In this document: positions 16,185-26,700 of the stretch, piece after piece | How positions within the stretch are numbered: the stretch's first letter is position 1 | Layout of the letters: the number at the start of each line of letters is the position of its first letter | Assembly (NCBI RefSeq): GCF_020966635.1 | Contig: NZ_JAJKFQ010000005.1 | Coordinates: forward strand, 1,204,481 to 1,268,480 | Length of the DNA: 64,000 bases | DNA from: Stieleria sp. JC731 | GTDB lineage: Bacteria; Planctomycetota; Planctomycetia; Pirellulales; Pirellulaceae | Direction of reading: 5' to 3' | Program-made: the position numbers and the translations under genes | Notes under the pieces: generated by a model | Databases searched by the model: none | Told to the model about the DNA's origin: nothing | The model's input: the letters and a program-made list of their open reading frames with translations, nothing else

Positions 16185-17618
16185 ATGAATGCTCGGACAA
16201 CCTTACCGATTCGGATGCGTGCACTGATTCGGACAAGCACGCTGATCGCGTTTTGCTTTAGCGTGGGATGCAAAGCGCCAATGCCTTGTAGTCAGCGACC
16301 GATAGTCTCTGCTGAGTTGCAAACGCGAGTCGGAACATCATTGGGGTCCAACTGCGGTTTATCGAACGGCGCGATCCCGCCGGGACTAGACCTTTCTGAC
16401 GGGCTGACGGAAGACGAAGCGGTTGCGATCGCACTTTGGAACAACGCAGCGCTCGGCGAGTTGCTCGCACGGCTTGGGATCTCGCGAGCGCAGCTTTATG
16501 AGGCCGGTCTGTTTTCGGATCCGCAATTGGTGCTTCTGCTACCCGTCGGTCCTAAACAATTAGAATTTACCGCCTATCAAGCGATCGACGAAATCTGGTT
16601 GCGTCCGATCCGACGCCGGGCAGCCGAGTTGGATTTGTGCCAGTTGGCCAAGCAGATGATTCAGAACGGTCTGAACACGGCGCGGGATGTGAGGCTCGCT
16701 CACGCGAACCTGGTCTTGGCTCAGCGACAGATGGCGTTATCTGAAGAAAGTCTATCGCTGCGCGATTCAATTCAGGGTCTCGCCAATCAACGGCTAGATG
16801 CCGGCGACATCAGTGAACTTGAAGCCAACACCACTCGGATTGATTCGTTGACTGCAAAGGCGATGGCTGCGAGTGCGGTTCATGATGTTGTTTTAGCTCA
16901 AGAGCAGCTAAGAACGCTGCTTGGAGTGGACTTGCCAAATGATCAAATACTTGCGGTTGGTGAATCAGACGAATTGATTCAGTCAACGGACAAGGAAGCG
17001 ATGGTCCAACTGGCATTGTCGATGAGACCTGACCTGCGAGCCGTCGAGATCCGAAAGGCCGCGGCGTGTCGGCGTTTGGAGCTTGCAAAGAAGCAATTCA
17101 TGCGACTCGAAGGCGGATACGATGCCAACGGATCGGGCAAAAATGGTTTTGAATCAGGTCCAGCGTTTCGTATGACCTTGCCAATTTTCAACCGAAACCG
17201 CGGGCAGGTTGCCATTGCAGAGGCGGCGGTTGAACAAGTTGATAGGCAATACGCGGCGTTACGAGATCAAATTGAACTTGAGGTCCGTACGGCGATGACG
17301 CAGCTAGATCAGGCGAATGAACAGGTCAAGCTGTTTGATCAAGAGGTCCTTCCCGCGCTTCGTGAAGCTCAGGAGCTATCACGGCGCAACTATGAAAATG
17401 GTGGTGTGCCATATTTCTTGGTTTTGCAGACAACAACTCAATTTGTCGATGCACAGCAAAGACGAGCTTTGGCGATGGCGTCATCGAGCCGAGCCGAAGC
17501 CGAATTGGAGCGAGCTGTCGGGCAGCGACTACCGCGACTGAATGTCAGGCCTGATGAGGGAGATGGTGAGATCGCCCAGTTTGCTGACTTAATTCATCGT
17601 GAAGCCTCTGGATTTTGA
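16185..17618 (+). CDS. TolC-family outer-membrane efflux lipoprotein
   Basis: 477 aa. The ATG at 16185 has AAGGA seven bases upstream; upstream in-frame sequence looks non-coding. The N-terminus carries a lipoprotein signal ending FSVGC, then two outer-membrane-factor repeats rich in long amphipathic helices with the NxxL/LxxAxxxL texture typical of TolC/CusC. It is the outer-membrane duct of the tripartite system formed with the next two genes. The order OMF, adaptor, RND matches cus/czc-type operons. Confidence 0.88.
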   Translation: MNARTTLPIRMRALIRTSTLIAFCFSVGCKAPMPCSQRPIVSAELQTRVGTSLGSNCGLSNGAIPPGLDLSDGLTEDEAVAIALWNNAALGELLARLGISRAQLYEAGLFSDPQLVLLLPVGPKQLEFTAYQAIDEIWLRPIRRRAAELDLCQLAKQMIQNGLNTARDVRLAHANLVLAQRQMALSEESLSLRDSIQGLANQRLDAGDISELEANTTRIDSLTAKAMAASAVHDVVLAQEQLRTLLGVDLPNDQILAVGESDELIQSTDKEAMVQLALSMRPDLRAVEIRKAAACRRLELAKKQFMRLEGGYDANGSGKNGFESGPAFRMTLPIFNRNRGQVAIAEAAVEQVDRQYAALRDQIELEVRTAMTQLDQANEQVKLFDQEVLPALREAQELSRRNYENGGVPYFLVLQTTTQFVDAQQRRALAMASSSRAEAELERAVGQRLPRLNVRPDEGDGEIAQFADLIHREASGF

Positions 17619-17697
17619 TCCGCGTAGCCTCGATTGAAACCAATTCCTGTTACTATCATCTTTAGCCGCGGCGATTAGACTGGTCACGGCAAGGTCG

Positions 17698-18984
17698 ATG
17701 ACAACTCGAATTGTTCACATCGCAGTGGCGTGGATGAAATCATCTTTTACTGCTCAAATTGTTCTGCTGATCGCGATGGCCGGATGTGCTCCGAGTTCAT
17801 CGGATCACGCTACCAAAGAGAAGCCTGCGAAGGTCGAGCCGCACCCTTCAGAGCAAGACATCTATCGCGTCAAGCTAACCGAAAAGGCTGAGTCGCGTCT
17901 TCAGATATCGACCGTAGCCGTTCGCAAGCAGAGTGTTCCACGCAAGCGAACTCTTGGTGGCGATATCTTGATTCCGGATGGCATGCGGATACCAGTAACT
18001 GCACCACTTGCGGGAAAGCTATTAGGTATCGACGAAGGGGTGTCGTTGACGGCAGGACGCTCGGTTAGTTCTGGGCAGCCACTTTTGAAAATCTTGCCGA
18101 TACTGCGTCCCGAATTGGAAGTCCCGGGCGCGGCCGAGCGGGTGCAGATGGCCAATGCACGCGCATCGTTGGTTACCGCTCAAATTCAGGCGGATGGGGA
18201 CTTCAAGCAGGCAAAGGCGACCGTCGAGGCGGCTCGGATTGCACTCGATCGTGCGCGGAAACTTTTATCAGACGGAGCCGGAAGCCAAAGGTCGTTTGAT
18301 GATGCGGAAGCCGCGTACAACATCGCTATCGAGTCACTGAACGCCGCAAAGCAACGAAAGGATCTGTTGGACAAACTGACCCTTGAAGCGGAAGCCGGTT
18401 CCGCCGAAGCTGTCGTGATCAGCGCGCCAAGTGATGGGATACTGCAAACCATTACAGCGAGTGCTGGGCAGGTCGTCAGCACGGGTGCACCTTTGATGGA
18501 AATCGTTGATCTGAAAAAGTTGTGGGTGCGTGTTCCTGTCTATGCGGGCCAGCTCGATGAATTTGACTTTGGCAAACCGGCAACGCTTCGACCACTTTCT
18601 AAACGGGATGTCACGGAAACACCGCTGCATCGGATCGAAGCTCCTCCCACAGCCGACCCGCTGACATCGACGGTCGATATTTACTTTGAACTTCAAAACG
18701 CCGAAGGCAGTTACATGCCAGGCCAGCGAGTCACGGTCGACTTGCCAATGAAAACCGACGAAGAGTCGCTTGTGATTCCGCGAGCGGCCGTGCTGCGTGA
18801 CATACACGGGATCGGTTGGGTCTATATCCGTTCTGGCGAACATCAATTTGAACGCGCACGCGTCAGCGTTCAATTCAACACGGACGAGCTGGCAGTCCTG
18901 CGCAGTGGACCCGATGAAGGTAAAGAAGTTGTTGTTGATGGTGCAGCGGAACTGTTCGGAACAGAGTTTGGGGCCGGAAAATGA
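17698..18984 (+). CDS. RND efflux periplasmic adaptor (CusB/HlyD-like)
   Basis: 428 aa lipoprotein (signal LLIAMAGC). After a Lys/Glu/Pro-rich linker come the two half barrel-sandwich segments ([11 protein letters not shown] near 102 and [13 protein letters not shown] near 240) flanking a coiled-coil hairpin rich in Ala, and a beta-barrel with [13 protein letters not shown]. This is the membrane-fusion adaptor joining the RND pump to the outer-membrane duct. Its stop overlaps the pump start (ATGA, 18981-18984). No Met-rich metal-binding tail as in E. coli CusB is present. Confidence 0.92.
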   Translation: MTTRIVHIAVAWMKSSFTAQIVLLIAMAGCAPSSSDHATKEKPAKVEPHPSEQDIYRVKLTEKAESRLQISTVAVRKQSVPRKRTLGGDILIPDGMRIPVTAPLAGKLLGIDEGVSLTAGRSVSSGQPLLKILPILRPELEVPGAAERVQMANARASLVTAQIQADGDFKQAKATVEAARIALDRARKLLSDGAGSQRSFDDAEAAYNIAIESLNAAKQRKDLLDKLTLEAEAGSAEAVVISAPSDGILQTITASAGQVVSTGAPLMEIVDLKKLWVRVPVYAGQLDEFDFGKPATLRPLSKRDVTETPLHRIEAPPTADPLTSTVDIYFELQNAEGSYMPGQRVTVDLPMKTDEESLVIPRAAVLRDIHGIGWVYIRSGEHQFERARVSVQFNTDELAVLRSGPDEGKEVVVDGAAELFGTEFGAGK

Positions 18985-21900
18985 ATTGGCTAGTCGCCGG
19001 TGCCCTTCGGTTTCGCATCCTGGTCGTTGCCGCCGTCGTTGTATTGATCGTCGTTGGCGTACGCACGGCAAACGATGTTCCGCTGGATGTATTTCCCGAG
19101 TTCGCTCCGCCACGGGTTGAAATTCAAACAGAAGTTCCCGGGTTATCAACCGAAGAAGTCGATTCGTTGGTAACCGTCCCGATCGAGAACTCGCTTGGCG
19201 GCATCCCGTATATCGATGAGATACGGTCGAAGTCTGTTTTGGGGCTTTCGTCGATTCAGCTCTATTTCGAACGGGGCACCGACTTGATCACAGCAAGGCA
19301 GCTAGTGCAGGAGCGGCTGGCGCTAAGCTCGTCGCGATTGCCACAGGTGGTCAATCCGCCGGTCATCTTGCCGCCATTGTCTTCACTGAGTCGGGCGCTA
19401 AAGATCGGGCTTTGGTCCGAGACGCATTCCCAAATGGACCTGACGGTTCTATGCAAATGGACCATTCGCCCTCGTTTGATGGCGATCCCAGGCGTTGCCA
19501 ATGTCGCGATTTGGGGGGACTATGACAAACAGTTTCAGGTGCTAGTCGATCCCGACGAACTGAAAGCGAACAACGTCACACTAAAGACTGTGATGCAGTC
19601 GGTTGGGCAGTCCGTCGCGCCCGTATCGGGCGGTTTCATCGATACGCCGAATCAACGACTTGCGCTGCGGCACGAACTGACAGTGAACTCGCCCGAGACA
19701 TTGTCCGAAACGATTGTTGCGTTTCGGAATAATGCGCCGTTGATGCTTCAAGACGTTGCCAATGTGCGTGTTGGTTCGCCGCCTCCTATCGGTGACGCGA
19801 TCATCAACGATGTGCCCGGGATTTTGCTGATCGTCGAGAAACAGCCTTGGGCGAATACTCTTGAGGTGACTCGTCGCGTCGAAGCGGCGATGAAAGAATT
19901 GTCACCTGCCATGTCTGGTGTCGAAGTTGATACGACGATCTTTCGACCTGCGACCTTCATCGAAAGGGCTTTGGAAAACCTGACGCATTCGTTGTTGATC
20001 GGATGTGTATTGGTGATCGTCGTTCTGGCGTTATTTCTTTTCGACTGGAGAGCGGCTGTCATCAGTTCGCTGGCGATTCCGCTTTCGTTAATCGCTGCGA
20101 TGTTGGTTCTTTATTATCGTGGTGGCACCATCAATACGATGGTGCTAGCAGGATTGGTGATTGCGTTGGGCGAGGTTGTTGATGACGCGATCATTGATGT
20201 CGAGAATATTCTGCGCCGGCTGAAGCTGAACGCTCATGCTGAAAAGCCAGAATCAGCCTTCAAAGTCGTGCTAGCGGCGTCACTGGAGGTTCGGAGCGCG
20301 GTCGTCTATGCGACGCTGATCGTTGTGATGACATTGGTTCCTGTGTTCTTTTTAGATGGGCTTGCGGGTTCATTCTTTCGCCCGCTAGCGGCTTCGTACA
20401 TCTTGGCGATCGCCGCGTCGCTGCTTGTCGCACTAACGGTTACGCCGGCACTATCGCTGATCTTGCTTCCACACACTGCGGACCGCGAACGCAGGGATTC
20501 GCCAATCACGAGCCTGCTTAAAGGGGGCTATCGATTGGTATTGCCTCCTTTGATTCGTCATCCGTTCGCTGTCGGACTGGCGATCCTATTGGCATTGGTA
20601 GGAACAGTCGCTGCCATCCCGCGGTTGGGTGAAGAACTGATGCCGAAGTTCAAAGAGACAGACTTTTTGATGCACTGGGTTGAGAAACCAGGCATCGGCG
20701 TCGAAGCAATGAATCGGATCACAATCGCCGCCAGCAAGGAATTGCGATCGATTGATGGGGTGCTGAACTTTGGGTCACATATCGGTCGTGCTGAAGTCGC
20801 TGATGAAGTCTACGGGCCGCACTTCACCGAACTTTGGATCAGCATCGATCCGGACGTGGACTATGACAAAACGGTTGCCACCGTGCAGGAGGCGGTCGAT
20901 GGCTATCCGGGACTCTACCGAGATTTATTGACCTATCTGACCGAGCGTATCAAAGAAGTTTTGACCGGCGCCAGCGGAGCGATCGTGGTCCGAATCTACG
21001 GTCCGGATTTGGATGAACTGCAACGGCACGCTCGGGAAGTTTCGGACGTGATGGGGACTGTCGAAGGCGTCACCAATTTAAAGGTCGAGCCACTCACGAT
21101 GATTCCGCAAATTGTCGTCTCGCTACGACCTGATGCGGCGACCCAGTTTGGACTGACACCGGGAGACGTACGATCAGCGATTACGACACTGGTCCGGGGC
21201 ACGCAGGTTGGCGAGATCTATGAAGAGCAAAAGATTTTTCGCGTGATGGTGTGGGGAAAGGATTCGGTCCGTCGCGATATCGATGCGGTTCGCCGCCTAA
21301 TGATCGATACCCCCAGCGGTGCACAAGTGCCCCTGGAAGATGTGGCCGAGGTGGTTATCCAGCCGGCCCCGAATGCGATCAAACGCATCGATGCGTCAAG
21401 GAAGATCGATGTGATTTGCAACGTCGAAGGAAGAGATCTCGGGAGCGTCGCCAGGGAAATTGAAGATCGAGTTCTTCAGGAGGTCAAATTTGAACAGGAG
21501 TATCGACCTGCATTCCTGGGGGAATACGAGGAAGCGAAAGCTTCACGAAATCGCTTGTTTGGTCTGACAATTCTGTCTGTTGTCGGAATCGTTTTACTGC
21601 TTCATGCAGACTTTCAGTCGATCCGGATCGTCACGATGATTGCGTTGACACTTCCATTTGCTCTAGTGGGAGGCGTGATTGGAGCTTTCCTTTGTGGAGG
21701 TGTGATCTCGTTGGGCTCGCTAATCGGATTTGTCACCGTGCTTGGCGTTGCGGCGCGGAACGGGATCATGTTGATGGACCACTACCGGCATCTACAGCTT
21801 GAAGAAAGAATCCCATTCGGACGCGAACTAGCGATGAAAGGCGCCGAAGAAAGACTCGCCCCGATTTTGATGACCGCCTTAACGACCGGATTGGCGTTGG

Positions 21901-22058
21901 TGCCGTTGATCGTCACCGGAAACAAACCTGGCCAGGAAATCGAGTACCCGATGGCCTTTGTCATCCTTGGTGGGTTGGTGACCGCAACTTTGCTAAACCT
22001 GTTTGTCTTGCCAGCACTTTATGCTCGCTTCGGACAACCATTGAATGAGCCTCAATAG
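18981..22058 (+). CDS. Heavy-metal RND efflux pump (CusA/CzcA family)
   Basis: 1025 aa, full length for the HME-RND family. It has an N-terminal transmembrane helix, the DVFPEFAPP segment, two large periplasmic loops and twelve membrane segments. The TM4 motif [14 protein letters not shown] contains the proton-relay acidic residues. The pump takes metal ions from periplasm or cytoplasm and passes them to the duct using proton-motive force. Partner genes lie immediately upstream with an ATGA overlap. CopA-like ATPase next door suggests Cu(I)/Ag(I); the sequence does not exclude Zn or Co. Confidence 0.94.
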   Translation: MNWLVAGALRFRILVVAAVVVLIVVGVRTANDVPLDVFPEFAPPRVEIQTEVPGLSTEEVDSLVTVPIENSLGGIPYIDEIRSKSVLGLSSIQLYFERGTDLITARQLVQERLALSSSRLPQVVNPPVILPPLSSLSRALKIGLWSETHSQMDLTVLCKWTIRPRLMAIPGVANVAIWGDYDKQFQVLVDPDELKANNVTLKTVMQSVGQSVAPVSGGFIDTPNQRLALRHELTVNSPETLSETIVAFRNNAPLMLQDVANVRVGSPPPIGDAIINDVPGILLIVEKQPWANTLEVTRRVEAAMKELSPAMSGVEVDTTIFRPATFIERALENLTHSLLIGCVLVIVVLALFLFDWRAAVISSLAIPLSLIAAMLVLYYRGGTINTMVLAGLVIALGEVVDDAIIDVENILRRLKLNAHAEKPESAFKVVLAASLEVRSAVVYATLIVVMTLVPVFFLDGLAGSFFRPLAASYILAIAASLLVALTVTPALSLILLPHTADRERRDSPITSLLKGGYRLVLPPLIRHPFAVGLAILLALVGTVAAIPRLGEELMPKFKETDFLMHWVEKPGIGVEAMNRITIAASKELRSIDGVLNFGSHIGRAEVADEVYGPHFTELWISIDPDVDYDKTVATVQEAVDGYPGLYRDLLTYLTERIKEVLTGASGAIVVRIYGPDLDELQRHAREVSDVMGTVEGVTNLKVEPLTMIPQIVVSLRPDAATQFGLTPGDVRSAITTLVRGTQVGEIYEEQKIFRVMVWGKDSVRRDIDAVRRLMIDTPSGAQVPLEDVAEVVIQPAPNAIKRIDASRKIDVICNVEGRDLGSVAREIEDRVLQEVKFEQEYRPAFLGEYEEAKASRNRLFGLTILSVVGIVLLLHADFQSIRIVTMIALTLPFALVGGVIGAFLCGGVISLGSLIGFVTVLGVAARNGIMLMDHYRHLQLEERIPFGRELAMKGAEERLAPILMTALTTGLALVPLIVTGNKPGQEIEYPMAFVILGGLVTATLLNLFVLPALYARFGQPLNEPQ

Positions 22059-22064
22059 CGAAGA

Positions 22065-23126
22065 CTACTCATTCAGATCGGCGAGTTCGAATCTGGCAAC
22101 GTGTCCGTCTTTTCCGGCCAGAAAGCCTGTTCCGGATCCTTTGTCGAATCGCAGTGTGTAGTAGCTATCGGTCGAAATCGTCGTCCATGTTTTTCCGAGG
22201 TCGTCTGAGTAAGCGATTCCAGTGCGGCCACAGGTCAGCAAGCGGCCTTTGCCAAGCGACTGAACACAAGCTTTATGAGGCATGCTCGCGTTCGCCACGT
22301 TGATCCAGGTCTTGCCACCATCGGATGACGTGGCAACATTTGATTGATCAAGATCAGGTTCGGTATAGTTTCCGCCGATGGCGATCGCGTTATCTTGATC
22401 GATGATGTCGATCGAGAATATTCCGGATGACTCATTGCCGCTGCGTATCTTTGTTTCGTTCGCCTGCCAAGTTTCACCTTCATCGTCGGAAAGCCAAACC
22501 CTTGCGACCGAGCCTCCTGTTGCGATCCAAACGTGGTTGCCGAGAACGGCAATTCCGGTTCCGCTGGCTGCGAATCCATATTCACCTTCGGCTAGTTTCG
22601 GGGATCGCTTGGTGGGCAGACGTTTCCAGCTGAGCCCTGCATCCGATGTCTTGTATAGATCCAGTTGTCCGTCGATGGGATCACCATAAAGCCAACCATC
22701 ACGGCCGTTTTTGTCGAACGACATGCCGTCAAAGAACCCTTTCGGTTCTGCGTTGACGAGTACCGTCGACCAGGTTTCGCCGTTGTCGTCGGAACGGAAA
22801 ATCTTGGAAGAGTCTCCGTTTCCGATGCTCATCAACAATACTGTTTTGTCGCCGAGTAATTCGACGTCTCGGAAATCAAGTTCACTGGCGTCTGGAACGA
22901 CTACCCGTTGCCAAGTTTGCCCGGCATCCACCGTACGTATCACGGTTCCGGCGGTTCCGGTTACCCAAGCTTCTTGGCTATTGCGAACCGCCAGGCCACG
23001 AAACGAAGCATCGACACCCGTTACCACTGGAGTGATGCTGATCGGAGGACGCGTTGATTGAGCCAATACCGCGTTGCAAATTGTGGCAAGCAGCAAGAAC
23101 AGGACTGAGTTGGCTAGGAATCGCAT
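22065..23126 (-). CDS. Secreted BNR/YCF48-type beta-propeller protein
   Basis: 353 aa with a signal peptide (FLLLATICNAVLA). It contains at least five BNR-type turns of the form SDDxGETW (for example near residues 110, 163 and 217), as in sialidase Asp-box and YCF48/photosystem-stability-like propellers. Asp-box repeats shape a fold rather than define activity, so no enzyme is claimed. It converges with the RND pump gene with only six bases between the stop codons and no terminator hairpin in the gap. Confidence 0.85.
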   Translation of the reverse strand: MRFLANSVLFLLLATICNAVLAQSTRPPISITPVVTGVDASFRGLAVRNSQEAWVTGTAGTVIRTVDAGQTWQRVVVPDASELDFRDVELLGDKTVLLMSIGNGDSSKIFRSDDNGETWSTVLVNAEPKGFFDGMSFDKNGRDGWLYGDPIDGQLDLYKTSDAGLSWKRLPTKRSPKLAEGEYGFAASGTGIAVLGNHVWIATGGSVARVWLSDDEGETWQANETKIRSGNESSGIFSIDIIDQDNAIAIGGNYTEPDLDQSNVATSSDGGKTWINVANASMPHKACVQSLGKGRLLTCGRTGIAYSDDLGKTWTTISTDSYYTLRFDKGSGTGFLAGKDGHVARFELADLNE

Positions 23127-23789
23127 CAGGGGTTCATCAATTGACCGAGTCGTGTAGTAGATCGATCGAAGAATCCTAAGGTGCTGGACTGGGAGCAGTC
23201 AACTTGGCTCTGGATCGACCATCCGTTGAGCTGAATTCGATCCCCGTTGTCAGCTGTAGAGTCTGAAAAGCAAACAAAAGCGTCAATGAAGCGATGATCG
23301 ATCTCAAGTCATTGACGATCGCGAGTTCGCTGTCGTCATTCTTATGTCTCTGACGCTGACCATTGCCACCGAAAACGTGTCTCGCGAAATCGAGTCGGCA
23401 GCATGACGGGTTTTAGCACGGAAATCCGGTGCCAAGTGTTGAATTGAAAGTGGGCTCATGATGATGCCGTTCAGTCTAGGTGTCGTCGTTTGGAGTTCGC
23501 GGCTTTCGAATTGGTGTGGCTAGACGTCTTCTCCATTGGCCTTCTGTAGCGATATCGCTTGTGGCGGTTCAGCCGAATATTCAAATCGTTTTTGTTTACT
23601 TTTCAATAAAAGTTGAAAAGCGTACATCACGGTACAAGTCGTGAATTGGACATCGAGTGGGCCTCCACATTTAGGCATGCCTTCCCCACGTTGGATGAAG
23701 CCCTCGCACATTCATGCTCGGTCATTCACGCTCGGTCGAGCAGTTTTGATCTGCCCCAGCTGATCTTGCCCCACGAACTAAAAATCAAC
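23127..23789. other. Long upstream region of the giant beta-helix gene
   Basis: About 660 bp. An AT-rich perfect stem CTTTTCAA/TTGAAAAG with loop TAAAAG lies at 23599-23620, about 170 bp before the start codon, and may be a 5' UTR element or operator. The in-frame extension back to 23613 is not believed to be coding because it precedes the secretion motif with no signal-like sequence. Confidence 0.4.
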
Positions 23790-26700
23790 ATGACAAAGCG
23801 GCTGCTTTCTGCCCGAACCAAACGACGAAATTCAATCCGACAAACTCGAAAACGACGCAGCAAAGGTTTGCGGCAGCTTCTGTTCGAAGGTCTCGAAAGG
23901 CGAAACTTATTGGCCGCAATCACAGTTGACACTTTGATTGATTCTGTTGACGGATCAGACGGCGTGACGAGCCTTCGAGAAGCGATCATTCAGGCGAACA
24001 GTAATGGCGAAGACGACACGATTTCTTTGCCATCGGGCACGTTTTCTCTATCGCTTACCGGCTCAGGAGAAGACGCTGCCGAGACGGGTGACCTGGATCT
24101 CACCGAAGCCAATTCGCTAACCATTGCCGGAACCGGAACTACGGTGATCGACGCTTCGGGTCTGCAGGACAGGGTCTTTGATATTCAATCTGGAGCCACG
24201 GTTAGTTTGTCCGGTCTGACGATTACCGGTGGTGTGGCGTCGGACACTGCAGGAGCCGCGCAAAGTTCGAGTGGCGATGGGGGAGCGATTTACAACGCTG
24301 GGGATCTTTCGCTGACGCAAGTTTTGTTGGATGGGAACACCGCCGCCGGTGCGTCTGGAAGCGGTGGTGCCGTGATGAATGTTGGAACGTTCTCTGCATC
24401 CGATTCATCGATCATCAACAATGTTGCCAACCGAGCCGGAGGCGGGATCGAAGACGCGTCCAATCTGTCGGTTAGCTTGACGGACGTGATCCTAGAAGGA
24501 AACAACGCGGGCGTCGCACCGAGTGCAACCGCAGCACCGGGCAACGGTGGCGGTTTACACGTCACTGGATCGGCAACCGTGACGATCACAGGTGGATCGG
24601 TGAGTGACAACGTTGCTGCACGTGAAGGTGGAGGACTGTGGAACGGTAGCGGATTGATGACGATCGACGGTACGACTATCGCCAACAATGTCGCCAGCGG
24701 AGATGGTGCGGATGATGGAGGCGGTGGTGTTTTTAATAATGGCGGCAGCGTCCAGATTCAAAACAGCCTGGTGTTTGACAACGTCGCTGATGGTGTCAGC
24801 GGGTCAGGTGGCGGTATCTTGAATCTTGGGGGATCTCTAGCGATCACTTCAACGACGATCAGTGGAAACACAGCCAATCGTGCCGGTGGAGGCATCGAGG
24901 TTACCGGTGGCAGTGTGACGACACTCGATGGCGTCACTCTGGGAAGCGACGGCGATGGAAACAACGACTCTGAAGAAGGGAATTCCGTTGCCGAAAATGC
25001 TAATCCAGGTAACGGCGGTGGCCTGCATATCGGTGGCGATGGTGTCGTCAACATTACCGGCGGATCTGTCGTCGGGAACGTCGCAGGATCAGAAGGCGGC
25101 GGTTTGTGGAATTCCAGTACGGGCACACTGGTTGTTGACGGCACTCTGATCGACAGCAATTCGGCTCCGACGGGCGGCGGAGTATTCAACGACGGTGCAA
25201 GTCTGACCTCGCGGACCTTCACGACGACATTTGTTCCACTAAATGACTCGGGAGTATCCGGCACCGCTTCGGTCACCGTGGATACGTCCTCACCGATGAA
25301 CCCGAGCATTTCGGTCAGCATCGATGCAGCGGGACTGGTTCCCGATCAGCCTCACATTCAACACATTCACGGCCGATTTGCATCGGACCTTGATGACAAC
25401 GGTGACGTGCCGGGACCATTTTTAGGATCGGGTGGGTCGGCAGTCTCGTCGATGGTTCCTTCCGCCAATCAAGATGTGAACGGCGACGGATTTATTACCG
25501 TCGGTGAAGGGTTTGCTGCTTACGGCAATGTGCTTTTGAACTTGTCGGATCCGCAAACCGTTGCTCCTCAGGAAGGCGAATCTCCACTCGCTGCTTTCGA
25601 CATCGATAGTTTTCCAACAGCGGAAGGCGGCGTCATCGATTTCGAGATGACTTACACGTTCGACTTGAATGATCCCGATCAGGCTCGTCAGTACAACAAC
25701 TTACTGCCGATGTCGCTTCGTGAGATTGTCCTTCACGGTGTGAACACCGACATCGATGTCGACGGTGACGGTTCGCCTGATGGCTATCGCGTGACCGGTC
25801 CAGCCGCAGCGGGCACGCTGGCCGCAACTGGTGGGACGGTGACGATTGCGAACGCGACGATTTCAAATAACAGCGCTAGTGGCGATGGCGGCGGAATCGT
25901 TAATGAAAGTGGCGTGATGACGATCACCGACACAACGATTACTGGTAACGTCAGTGGTGGTGACGAGCCGGGCGAAGGTGGCGGTGGGATCGCAAACTTC
26001 GGCGGCACGTTGCAGATCAGTGATAGCGATATCACGAACAACATGGCTGTCGAAGGTCTTGGAAATGGCGGCGGTATCGTGAACAACGACGGTGGCGTCC
26101 TTGTTGTCAGCGGCGGCACGATATCAGGCAACTCCGCCGCGAGGGCTGGCGGGGGCGTCGAAAACGCAGGCACGGCGACATTTGAGTCTGTCGAATTCGC
26201 AGGCAACGACACGGGTATCAACGGTGGTGCTTTGCACACATCCGGACCTTGGAGTGCGACGTTCATCGATTCAAATATTTCGTCCAATACCGCAGGTGCA
26301 GAAGGCGGCGGCCTTTGGAACAGTGGTACTGGCACGATGGTGATCACCGACTCGATCATCAACAGTAATACGGCTTCTGGGGACGATGCCGATCAGGGCG
26401 GTGGTGGTGTGTTCAATGATGGTGGCACGATGATTATCGGTAACAGCACGATCAGCGATAACGTTGCCGATGGCACCAGCGGCTCTGGTGGTGGCGTGTT
26501 GAATCTTGGAGGATCTCTTGCGATCACTTCAACGACGATCAGTGGAAACACAGCCAATCGTGCCGGCGGTGGAATTGAAGTCACTGACGGTAGCGAGAAC
26601 ACGTTGTCACAAGTGGACCTTCTAAACAACCTTGCTGGCCCTGTTGGATTCGCCGCGCCAGGAAATGGAGGAGGCCTTCATATCAGTGGCGGAGGAAATC

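Noticed and set aside
23613-23789. N-terminal extension of the giant beta-helix protein
   Set aside because: The ATG at 23790 puts the basic stretch and the FEGLERRNLLA export motif at the true N-terminus; the extension has no signal character.
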